Below, piece by piece: positions 56,797 through 64,000 of a stretch of 64,000 nt of DNA. This stretch comes from Escherichia coli (GTDB lineage: Bacteria > Pseudomonadota > Gammaproteobacteria > Enterobacterales > Enterobacteriaceae): NCBI RefSeq assembly GCF_011881725.1, contig NZ_JAATUR010000004.1:62001-126000 (forward strand). Reading direction: 5' to 3'. The notes below the pieces were generated by a model. The model made no database searches and had not been told where the DNA came from. It worked only from the letters and a program-made list of their open reading frames with translations. A program made the translations under genes and the position numbers. Each line of letters starts with the position of its first letter. The stretch's first letter is position 1.

Positions 56797-57651
56797 TTAC
56801 GCTTCAATAGCCGCGCGAAGTTTTTTCATCGCGTTCTTTTCCAGCTGACGCACACGCTCGGCGGAAACGCCGTAACGGTCAGCCAGTTCCTGCAACGTGG
56901 ACTTGTTGTCTTCGTCCAGCCAGCGCGCGCGGATGATGTCCTGGCTACGTTCGTCCAGTCCTTGCATCGCGTCGGTCAGGCGGTTTGCTGCCTGCTCTTC
57001 CCAGTTATCATCTTCAATGCCGTCGGCAAAATTAGATGATTTATCCTGCAAATAGAGTACAGGAGCCATCGGCTGGCTGTCGGAATCATCGTCGGAAGAC
57101 AGGTCAAAGGTCATGTCCTGTGCTGCCATACGCGACTCCATCTCACGTACGTCTTTGCTGGTTACGCCCAGTTCGCGGGCCACCATTTCGACTTCATCCT
57201 GGTTAAACCAGCCCAGACGCTGCTTAGTTTTACGCAGGTTAAAGAACAGTTTGCGCTGCGCTTTGGTGGTCGCAACTTTGACGATACGCCAGTTACGCAG
57301 AACGTATTCGTGGATCTCAGCTTTGATCCAGTGAACAGCGAAGGATACCAGGCGCACACCCACTTCCGGGTTAAAACGGCGCACTGCTTTCATCAGGCCG
57401 ATGTTACCTTCCTGAATCAAATCCGCCTGTGGCAGGCCATAGCCCGCATAATTACGAGCAATATGAACAACAAACCGCAGGTGAGACAGGATCAGCGTTT
57501 TAGCTGCTTCCAGATCGCCATGGTAATGCAGCTTTTCAGCCAGCGCCCGCTCTTCGTCAGCCGACAACATCGGCCACGCGTTAGCTGCCCGGATATAGGA
57601 ATCCAGGTTGCCAACTGGGGCTAGAGCTAAACTTTGCATTTTGTCAGTCAT
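56797..57651 (-). CDS. rpoH: RNA polymerase sigma-32 (heat shock)
   Basis: A 284-residue group 3 sigma factor. Region 2 includes [19 protein letters not shown] and [12 protein letters not shown]; the region 2.4-3 stretch is followed by the FtsH/DnaK-controlled region ([19 protein letters not shown], the RpoH box). Region 4.2 ends [20 protein letters not shown]. It directs transcription of chaperone and protease genes. The 5' mRNA thermosensor lies in the first 200 bases of the coding region. Confidence 0.98.
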   Translation of the reverse strand: MTDKMQSLALAPVGNLDSYIRAANAWPMLSADEERALAEKLHYHGDLEAAKTLILSHLRFVVHIARNYAGYGLPQADLIQEGNIGLMKAVRRFNPEVGVRLVSFAVHWIKAEIHEYVLRNWRIVKVATTKAQRKLFFNLRKTKQRLGWFNQDEVEMVARELGVTSKDVREMESRMAAQDMTFDLSSDDDSDSQPMAPVLYLQDKSSNFADGIEDDNWEEQAANRLTDAMQGLDERSQDIIRARWLDEDNKSTLQELADRYGVSAERVRQLEKNAMKKLRAAIEA

Positions 57652-57744
57652 TCAAATCCTCTCAATCGTTATCTTCTGGCGCTTCAGTGGTAGCAACAAC
57701 TGTGCCAGAGCTTAAGAGCAACGAGGCTATCATTCACTGTTTTA

Positions 57745-57771
57745 TCAGACCGTGATTTTATCCACAAGTTC
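57745..57771 (-). promoter_or_regulatory. sigma-E promoter (P3) and DnaA box of rpoH
   Basis: On the minus strand GAACTT and TCTGA are exactly 16 bp apart, the sigma-E promoter pattern. A DnaA box (TTATCCACA on the plus strand, 57758-57766) falls between them. Both match the known rpoH control region, where DnaA represses P3/P4. Confidence 0.85.
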
Positions 57772-57895
57772 AATGCAACGCTGTGAATAAATTACGCACA
57801 AAATGTGACATAGAGATGAAATACCGGGAAGAGACAACGGGGTCTCTTTCCCTGCTACGGAACCCATTGCAGGGAAAGAGTATAACACGCTTTTA

Positions 57896-58954
57896 TTATT
57901 CAGGCGTAAAGTGGCGTAAATGTTGTACCGTGGCAAGCCACGCTGCCACCCAGCCAATCATCGAACACACCAGTAGCAGAAGCAGACATTCATCGAACGA
58001 TAAGCCATTGATATCAAACTTCGTTCCAAAAACCTGCGCCACTTCCGCCACCGCTGACGACAAACGCAGCACCAGTATTTCTGACAAAATTAATGACAGC
58101 AAAGCGCCTGAAAATCCCAGCAGCGCGCCACCGTACAGGAACGGGCGAAGGATGAAACCATCCGTCGCACCAATCAGTTTCTGCACGTTAATGGAGTCAC
58201 GGCGGGCAAATATGCTCAGACGCACGCTGTTGCCGATGACGAGGAATACTGCCGCCACCATCAACACGCCGATCATCGCCGAAACACGCCCCACCAGCCC
58301 GGTTAACGCCGCCAGACGGGCAAACCAGCTGTCATCCATCCGAACTTCGTCAATGCCGTTAATCTGAGTGATACGATCACGCAGCGTATTCAGTGATTCC
58401 GTACCCTGAAAGTCAAGTTTCGGGATCACCACCGCCACTGCCGGAAGCGGGTTTTCTTCCAGCATATCCAGCGCGCCGCCAAAACCAGACCAGTTACGGA
58501 ACTCACCCAGCGCGTCTTCACGAGAAAGATAGTTCACTTTCTCCACGCCCTGCTCGGCCTGTAGCTGCGCCACCACGCCTGCTGCGGCATCGTCATCCAG
58601 CGTTTTTTGCAGATAAACGGTGATTTGCGGTGACGGATAATACTGTGTCGCCGCCTGGTTAACGTTTTTGTACACCATATAACAGACGCTGGGCAGCGTC
58701 AGGGAGATGGCAATCACCATCACCGTCAAAAACGTAGCGAACGGTTTGCTTTTCAGATCCTGCAAAGCGCCGTGGAATGCATAGCGTACCTGTTCGTTGA
58801 AAACGTTGGTTTTGCGATTTGCTGGTTTTGGCGAAGACTTCGCTCGTTTCGGCGCGTTACGGCCACCGTCGCCAGAGCCGCCTGCCGATTTCCGGAAGCG
58901 ATCCAGACGCCCGCCGAACTGCCGGATATGATTGATTGCATCGCGCTTATTCAT
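57896..58954 (-). CDS. ftsX: Cell division protein FtsX
   Basis: A 352-residue inner-membrane protein with a basic cytosolic N-terminus, four membrane segments (first near residues 75-95) and a large periplasmic domain between the first two. With FtsE it regulates the EnvC-amidase pathway of septal peptidoglycan hydrolysis. The ATG before NKRDAIN overlaps ftsE by 8 bp; the longer in-frame start was rejected. Confidence 0.97.
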   Translation of the reverse strand: MNKRDAINHIRQFGGRLDRFRKSAGGSGDGGRNAPKRAKSSPKPANRKTNVFNEQVRYAFHGALQDLKSKPFATFLTVMVIAISLTLPSVCYMVYKNVNQAATQYYPSPQITVYLQKTLDDDAAAGVVAQLQAEQGVEKVNYLSREDALGEFRNWSGFGGALDMLEENPLPAVAVVIPKLDFQGTESLNTLRDRITQINGIDEVRMDDSWFARLAALTGLVGRVSAMIGVLMVAAVFLVIGNSVRLSIFARRDSINVQKLIGATDGFILRPFLYGGALLGFSGALLSLILSEILVLRLSSAVAEVAQVFGTKFDINGLSFDECLLLLLVCSMIGWVAAWLATVQHLRHFTPE

Positions 58955-59615
58955 GGCCCACGCCTCCATGCAAGTGACCATCGCTCAGGGTGAGCATGCG
59001 ATAGGAACGCCGCGAAATCAGATTGATGTCGTGCGTTGCCATCAATACGGTTACCCCAACGCGATTAAACTCTTCAAACAGACGTAAAATCCCTTCTGAC
59101 AGCGCATCATCCAGGTTACCGGTCGGTTCATCCGCCAGCAGTACCGCAGGTTTGTTCACCACCGCACGGGCAATGCCAACACGCTGCTGTTCACCGCCAG
59201 AAAGCTGTATCGGAAAGTTTTTCGCTTTGTCCAGTAGCCCGACTTTATCCAGCGCCGCAGACACCCGGCGACGGATATCGTCCCCGCTGGCGCCCGCGAT
59301 AATCAGCGGGATCGCCACGTTATCGTAGACAGTACGGTCCATCAGCAGATGGTGATCCTGGAAAATCATGCCAATCTGGCGGCGCAGAAACGGAACTTCA
59401 CGGTTTTTCAGACGCGTGATGTCATGGCCGCTAAACCAGATTTTCCCGGCGCTGGGCCGCTCAATCCCACAGATCAGCTTCAGGAGGGTACTTTTCCCTG
59501 CGCCGGAATGACCGGTCAGAAACGCCATCTCACCCGGCTGCATATGAAACGTTACGCCCTGCAGCGCCTGTCTCCCACCGAGATAAGCCTTGCTGACATG
59601 TTCAAAGCGAATCAT
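58947..59615 (-). CDS. ftsE: Cell division ATP-binding protein FtsE
   Basis: A 222-residue ABC ATPase: Walker [10 protein letters not shown] (about 36-44), signature LSGGEQQR, Walker [14 protein letters not shown]. It forms the FtsEX complex at the septum. It lies 2 bp after ftsY and overlaps ftsX by 8 bp. Confidence 0.98.
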   Translation of the reverse strand: MIRFEHVSKAYLGGRQALQGVTFHMQPGEMAFLTGHSGAGKSTLLKLICGIERPSAGKIWFSGHDITRLKNREVPFLRRQIGMIFQDHHLLMDRTVYDNVAIPLIIAGASGDDIRRRVSAALDKVGLLDKAKNFPIQLSGGEQQRVGIARAVVNKPAVLLADEPTGNLDDALSEGILRLFEEFNRVGVTVLMATHDINLISRRSYRMLTLSDGHLHGGVGHE

Positions 59616-59617
59616 TG

Positions 59618-61156
59618 TTAATCCTCTCGGGCAAAAAGTGCCTCTATAAAGTCGTCCGCTTTAAACGGACGCAAATCCTCAATACGTTCGCCGACACCAA
59701 TATAGCGGATAGGAATACCAAACTGGTCAGCCACCGAGAAAATTACCCCGCCTTTCGCCGTGCCGTCCAGTTTCGTTAGCGTGATACCGGTTAAGCCAAC
59801 AGCTTCGTGGAACAGTTTGGCCTGGCTTACCGCATTCTGCCCGGTGCTGGCGTCGATAGTCAGCATAACCTCATGCGGAGCTTCTACGTCGAGTTTCTTC
59901 ATCACACGGACGATTTTTTTCAGTTCTTCCATCAGGTGCGATTTGTTCTGCAGGCGTCCGGCGGTATCGGCAATCAGAACGTCGATATTACGCGCTTTAG
60001 CTGCCTGAATGGCGTCGAAGATAACAGAGGCAGAATCCGCACCGGTATGCTGGGCAATCACCGGAATATTATTGCGCTGCCCCCAGACCTGAAGCTGTTC
60101 AACCGCGGCCGCACGGAAAGTATCGCCCGCCGCCAGCATCACCGATTTACCCTGCTGCTCAAACTGACGCGCCAGCTTACCAATCGTCGTGGTTTTACCC
60201 ACACCGTTGACGCCAACCATCAGGATCACGAACGGGGTTTTACCTTCAACATTCAGCGGTTCATCAACTTTCGCCAGAATCTCGCCCATCTCTTCTTTCA
60301 GCAGGCCATAGAGCGCCTCGGCGTCACGAAGCTGCTTGCGGGATGCGCCTTCTGTCAGATTAGTGATGATTTTACGCGTAGTTTCCACACCCACATCGGC
60401 GATCAACAGCTGCTCTTCCAGCTCCTCAAACAGATCATCGTCGATTTTTTTACCGCGGAACAGGCTGATAAATCCGGAACCGAGGTTTTCTTTAGTTTTT
60501 AACAGGCTGCGTTTCAGGCGCGCGAAGAAACCTTCTTTGGTTGGTTTTTCCTGCTCCTGGGCAATTTCTTCAACCGGCTGTTCTTCTTCTGCCGGAGGTA
60601 CAACCATCACCGCTTCTTCTGCCGCCTCGGCAGCCAGCGCCTGGGCTTCAAGTTCTTCGTCGGTAATTTCTTCTTTTGCTGCTTCTTCTTGCGCCGCTTC
60701 GACAACCTCCACGGTTTCCACTTCTGCCTGCCATTCTTCCGGCGAAACATCTTCGGCTTTGACGTCTTCTGGCAGCGGCAGCTCTTCACGCTCGATAGCC
60801 ACTGGCTCCGGCGTGACTTCAGGTTCAACTACCGGTGCAGGCGTTTCTTCAACGACCGGTTCCGGCTCTGCGATAACTTCCTGTTCGCTAACCACTTCAG
60901 GTTGCGCTTTTTCACTTTCGGCAACCTGTTCAGTGACTTCCACAACTTCGGCAGCAAAAGTTTCCGCCTCGGCTTCAGTATGGGCCTGCGGCTGCTTTTC
61001 AACAGATTGTTCAGCAACCTTCGCAGACTCTTCCGCCTGGTGAGTTTCTTCTACAACCGGTTGATCGTTCTGGATTTCTGTCTCTTTTTCCGGGGTCTGC
61101 TCTTTTTGACCAAAGCCCAGCCAGGAAAAAAAGCCACGTTTTTTTTCTTTCGCCAT
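59618..61156 (-). CDS. ftsY: Signal recognition particle receptor FtsY
   Basis: A 512-residue SRP receptor. An acidic, Glu/Ala/Val-rich N-terminal A domain (residues 20 to about 210) is followed by an N domain and a GTPase G domain (GVNGVGKTTTIGKL near 312, DTAGRLQNKSHL, TKLDGTAKGG). It is about 15 residues longer than the K-12 form I recall, because the A domain is longer. It targets nascent inner-membrane proteins to the translocon. First gene of ftsYEX, with rpoH downstream after a gap. Confidence 0.97.
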   Translation of the reverse strand: MAKEKKRGFFSWLGFGQKEQTPEKETEIQNDQPVVEETHQAEESAKVAEQSVEKQPQAHTEAEAETFAAEVVEVTEQVAESEKAQPEVVSEQEVIAEPEPVVEETPAPVVEPEVTPEPVAIEREELPLPEDVKAEDVSPEEWQAEVETVEVVEAAQEEAAKEEITDEELEAQALAAEAAEEAVMVVPPAEEEQPVEEIAQEQEKPTKEGFFARLKRSLLKTKENLGSGFISLFRGKKIDDDLFEELEEQLLIADVGVETTRKIITNLTEGASRKQLRDAEALYGLLKEEMGEILAKVDEPLNVEGKTPFVILMVGVNGVGKTTTIGKLARQFEQQGKSVMLAAGDTFRAAAVEQLQVWGQRNNIPVIAQHTGADSASVIFDAIQAAKARNIDVLIADTAGRLQNKSHLMEELKKIVRVMKKLDVEAPHEVMLTIDASTGQNAVSQAKLFHEAVGLTGITLTKLDGTAKGGVIFSVADQFGIPIRYIGVGERIEDLRPFKADDFIEALFARED

Positions 61157-61305
61157 TTGCGACTACACTCCTCGCTGTTGCTTCATGGCACAGCGTTAAC
61201 GCTATGTACATAGCAGCTAAAAAAATGATGAAATAGTCTATCACTTAACTGAATACACATCACCGCCTGCAATTATGTGTTATCTGGCGGATTGAGCACT
61301 TTATC

Positions 61306-61902
61306 ATGAAAAAACCGAATCATTCCGGCAGCGGCCAAATCCGCATTATTGGCGGGCAGTGGCGAGGCCGTAAACTCCCGGTTCCGGACAGCCCAGGCCT
61401 GCGCCCCACCACCGATCGCGTGCGCGAAACGTTATTTAACTGGCTGGCTCCGGTTATCGTCGATGCGCAATGTCTGGATTGCTTCGCCGGTAGCGGCGCG
61501 CTGGGGCTGGAAGCCTTGTCACGCTACGCTGCGGGCGCCACGCTGATTGAGATGGATCGCGCGGTTTCTCAGCAGTTAATTAAGAATCTGGCGACACTCA
61601 AAGCAGGTAATGCGCGGGTGGTGAACAGCAATGCAATGTCATTCCTGGCGCAAAAGGGCACACCGCATAATATCGTATTTGTTGATCCGCCATTCCGCCG
61701 TGGCTTGTTAGAAGAAACCATTAAATTACTGGAAGACAACGGCTGGCTGGCTGACGAAGCCTGGGTATATGTCGAGAGCGAAGTAGAAAATGGTTTACCT
61801 ACCGTTCCGGCAAACTGGTCGCTACATCGGGAAAAAGTGGCGGGTCAGGTCGCTTATCGCCTGTATCAACGTGAAGCACAAGGAGAAAGTGATGCTAATT
61901 AA
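61306..61902 (+). CDS. rsmD: 16S rRNA m2G966 methyltransferase
   Basis: A 198-residue SAM-dependent RNA methyltransferase. The SAM site reads CLDCFAGSGALGLEAL and the catalytic motif is VDPPFRRG. It methylates G966 of 16S rRNA in the 30S subunit. It is divergent from ftsY (149 bp gap) and overlaps yhhL by 11 bp. Confidence 0.97.
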   Translation: MKKPNHSGSGQIRIIGGQWRGRKLPVPDSPGLRPTTDRVRETLFNWLAPVIVDAQCLDCFAGSGALGLEALSRYAAGATLIEMDRAVSQQLIKNLATLKAGNARVVNSNAMSFLAQKGTPHNIVFVDPPFRRGLLEETIKLLEDNGWLADEAWVYVESEVENGLPTVPANWSLHREKVAGQVAYRLYQREAQGESDAN

Positions 61903-62161
61903 TATCGGTCGTTTGTTAATGCTCTGTGTTTGGGGATTTTTAATCCTCAATCTTGTTCAACCATTTCCACGTCCGCTGAATATTTTCGTTAACGTGGCGC
62001 TGATTTTTACCGTGTTGATGCATGGCATGCAGCTGGCGTTATTGAAAACTACTTTGCCGAAAGATGGCCCGCAGATGACCACCGCCGAAAAGGTACGTAT
62101 TTTCCTTTTCGGCGTGTTTGAACTGCTGGTCTGGCAGAAGAAATTTAAAGTTAAGAAATAA
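61892..62161 (+). CDS. yhhL: DUF1145 small membrane protein YhhL
   Basis: An 89-residue protein with at least two hydrophobic segments (about 5-25 and 30-52) and a basic C-terminus (WQKKFKVKK). Function unknown. The start MLINIGRLL follows AAGGAGAAAGTG, a strong RBS within the end of rsmD. Convergent with yhhM, which is 2 bp from its stop. Confidence 0.9.
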   Translation: MLINIGRLLMLCVWGFLILNLVQPFPRPLNIFVNVALIFTVLMHGMQLALLKTTLPKDGPQMTTAEKVRIFLFGVFELLVWQKKFKVKK

Positions 62162-62163
62162 CC

Positions 62164-62523
62164 TTATTGTTCGCCAACAAAGCTGACAAAGCGCGTTCCT
62201 TTAAAGCTCAGCGTACCTTTATCGCCCACCGTCAGGGCATGGTATTGCTGGGCATCAAGACGAAACGTCTGCTCCAGTCCGCCGCTTTGCGGTTTGAAGC
62301 TTGCCTCATAGCGCATACTGGTGCCAGCCGGAGTCACTTCCTGCTGACGCGAACGGCGATCGTTAATCGGTTTTTCCCGCTTGTTACTCACCACCACCAG
62401 CTTTTGCTGGAGCGGTGCCATATCATTATCAGCTTTTTCCCGTCGTTGTTGCATAAAACGAAACGATGCGGCGACGATGATTAAGCCAATGATAACAATA
62501 AAGAAAAGAGGTGGTTTGCTCAT
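62164..62523 (-). CDS. yhhM: DUF2500 membrane-anchored protein YhhM
   Basis: A 119-residue protein with one N-terminal membrane segment (residues about 5-22, LFFIVIIGLIIVAASF) and a soluble beta-rich domain. Function unknown. It is divergent from yhhN (140 bp). Confidence 0.9.
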   Translation of the reverse strand: MSKPPLFFIVIIGLIIVAASFRFMQQRREKADNDMAPLQQKLVVVSNKREKPINDRRSRQQEVTPAGTSMRYEASFKPQSGGLEQTFRLDAQQYHALTVGDKGTLSFKGTRFVSFVGEQ

Positions 62524-62663
62524 CTTTATCCCTCATCGGAAAATGCGGAAATAAGCATACCCTGCCAGTTATGGTGTTGTCATCCGTCCACCCTCGCCAC
62601 TAAACTGGAAGCAAGACCGTAGGCATTCCGCTTACGAAAAAATAACGAATTCAAGGAACTAAG

Positions 62664-63290
62664 ATGCTTTGGTCGTTTATCGCAGTCTGTCTTTCCGCAT
62701 GGCTATCTGTGGATGCCTCCTATCGTGGGCCAACCTGGCAACGCTGGGTGTTTAAACCGTTAACCCTTCTTCTCCTGCTATTACTGGCCTGGCAAGCACC
62801 AATGTTCGATGCCATTAGTTATCTGGTGCTGGCGGGGCTATGTGCGTCGCTGCTGGGCGATGCGCTAACGTTATTACCACGTCAGCGTCTGATGTACGCC
62901 ATTGGCGCGTTTTTCCTCTCGCACCTGCTGTACACCATCTATTTCGCCAGCCAGATGACGCTCTCTTTCTTCTGGCCTCTGCCACTGGTGTTGCTGGTTC
63001 TGGGCGCGCTGTTGCTGGCGATTATCTGGACGCGTCTGGAAGAGTACCGTTGGCCTATCTGCACGTTTATCGGCATGACGCTGGTGATGGTGTGGCTGGC
63101 TGGTGAACTGTGGTTCTTCCGTCCGACCGCTCCGGCGCTCTCTGCGTTTGTCGGCGCTTCGTTGCTGTTTATCAGCAACTTTGTCTGGCTGGGTAGCCAC
63201 TATCGCCGCCGCTTCCGGGCCGATAACGCGATTGCTGCTGCCTGCTACTTTGCCGGTCACTTCCTCATCGTCCGCTCGCTGTATCTCTGA
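62664..63290 (+). CDS. yhhN: TMEM86/YhhN-family integral membrane protein
   Basis: A 208-residue protein with about eight membrane segments. The family includes the human lysoplasmalogenase TMEM86B; no activity is certain for this bacterial member. Conserved residues are in [13 protein letters not shown]. It is followed 73 bp later by zntA. Confidence 0.92.
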
Positions 63291-63296
63291 TAAAAC

Positions 63297-63328
63297 TTGA
63301 CTCTGGAGTCGACTCCAGAGTGTATCCT
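63297..63328 (+). promoter_or_regulatory. ZntR operator and zntA promoter
   Basis: A perfect 20 bp palindrome (CTCTGGAGTC-GACTCCAGAG, 63301-63320) sits between -35 TTGACT and -10 TATCCT with a 20 bp spacer. That is the long-spacer MerR-type promoter bent by Zn-ZntR. Transcription of zntA should be induced by Zn, Cd or Pb. Confidence 0.93.
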
Positions 63329-63363
63329 TCGGTTAATGAGAAAAAACTTAACCGGAGGATGCC

Positions 63364-64000
63364 ATGTCGACTCCTGACAATCACGGCAAGAAAGCCCCTC
63401 AATTTTTCGCGTTCAAACCAATCACCACGGTACAGAACGCCAACGACTGTTGCTGCGACGGCGCATGTTCCAGCACGCCAACGCTCTCTGAAAACGTCTC
63501 CGGCACTCGCTATAGCTGGAAAGTCAGCGGCATGGATTGCGCCGCCTGCGCACGCAAAGTTGAAAATGCCGTACGCCAGGTTGCAGGCGTGAATCAGGTA
63601 CAGGTGTTGTTCGCCACCGAAAAACTGGTGGTTGATGCCGACAATGACATCCGTGCGCAAGTTGAATCAGCAGTGCAAAAAGCAGGCTATTTCCTGCGCG
63701 ATGAACAGGCCGCTGACGAACCGCAAGCGTCGCGCCTGAGAGAGAATTTGCCGCTGATTACGCTTATCGTGATGATGGCTTTAAGCTGGGCACTGGAGCA
63801 ATTTAATCATCCTTTCGGTCAACTGGCGTTTATCGCCACCACGCTGGTTGGACTGTATCCGATTGCTCGCCAGGCATTGCGGCTGATCAAATCCGGCAGT
63901 TACTTTGCTATTGAAACGTTAATGAGCGTAGCCGCCATTGGTGCGCTGTTTATTGGCGCAACGGCAGAGGCCGCGATGGTATTGCTGCTGTTTTTGATTG
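63364..64000 (+). CDS. zntA: Zn/Cd/Pb-translocating P-type ATPase ZntA, 3' end outside window
   Basis: The first 212 codons of a P1B-ATPase (about 730 residues in full). The N-terminus has the Cys-rich DCCCDGAC stretch (residues 28-35) and the metal-binding GMDCAAC (56-62). The first membrane segments (LPLITLIVMMALSWALEQF) follow. It exports Zn2+, Cd2+ and Pb2+. RBS is CGGAGGATGCC before the ATG. The window edge cuts it before the phosphorylation domain. Confidence 0.98.
   Translation, partial: MSTPDNHGKKAPQFFAFKPITTVQNANDCCCDGACSSTPTLSENVSGTRYSWKVSGMDCAACARKVENAVRQVAGVNQVQVLFATEKLVVDADNDIRAQVESAVQKAGYFLRDEQAADEPQASRLRENLPLITLIVMMALSWALEQFNHPFGQLAFIATTLVGLYPIARQALRLIKSGSYFAIETLMSVAAIGALFIGATAEAAMVLLLFLI

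Noticed and set aside
60336-61043. Long plus-strand open frame rich in Ser/Ala/Thr opposite ftsY
   Set aside because: It is the mirror of the Glu/Ala-rich A domain of ftsY. Low-complexity composition explains the lack of stops, and there is no RBS or family.

Overview
This window is a chromosomal stretch of Escherichia coli (or a very close Escherichia). Nearly every protein matches, by length and recognisable sequence, the gene set of the E. coli K-12 76-77 min region in the same order, from yhgF to zntA. The recognitions come from memory of those proteins, not from a search. It is not K-12 itself. The rtcBA/rtcR RNA-repair locus is deleted down to two 3' scars. A GNAT toxin-antitoxin pair (ataRT type) sits between panM and livJ. 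glpR is intact. A full-length membrane-anchored PstS-like gene lies where K-12, as I recall, keeps only the yzgL fragment. yhhY and ggt are adjacent, without the yhhZ/IS material I recall from K-12.

Layout. 1-6.1 kb: 3' part of yhgF, the ferrous iron operon feoABC with FNR-like and Fur-like sites, and the recombination-promoting nuclease rpnA. 6.1-10 kb: bioH, gntX, nfuA and the gluconate permease gntT. 10-18.1 kb: maltodextrin operon malPQ with divergent activator malT, then the rtc scar. 18.1-21.8 kb: glpRGE and divergent glpD. 21.9-33 kb: the yzgL-like gene and the glycogen cluster glgBXCAP. 33.2-38.2 kb: asd, yhgN, gluconate operon gntKU and gntR. 38.3-43.5 kb: yhhW, yhhX, the Fur-regulated sRNA ryhB, yhhY, ggt, yhhA. 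43.5-48.4 kb: glycerol-3-phosphate/glycerophosphodiester uptake ugpBAECQ. 48.8-56.5 kb: branched-chain amino acid uptake livKHMGF and livJ, split by panM and ataRT. 56.8-61.2 kb: rpoH and the ftsYEX operon. 61.3-64 kb: rsmD-yhhL, yhhM, yhhN and the 5' part of zntA behind a ZntR-type promoter.

The genes mostly form known modules. Maltodextrin breakdown (malP, malQ) and glycogen turnover (glg) share sugar-phosphate and short-dextrin intermediates. glp and ugp supply and oxidise glycerol-3-phosphate. gntT/gntU/gntK bring gluconate in and phosphorylate it under GntR. feo and ryhB are two arms of the Fur response. REP/BIME elements occupy several gene ends and one intra-operon gap (ugpB-ugpA).

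I see no CRISPR array, tRNA, rRNA, prophage or IS element, and no clearly undescribed multi-gene system. The accessory signals most worth attention are the rtc deletion scar, the ataRT pair with its palindrome, and the intact yzgL-like gene.
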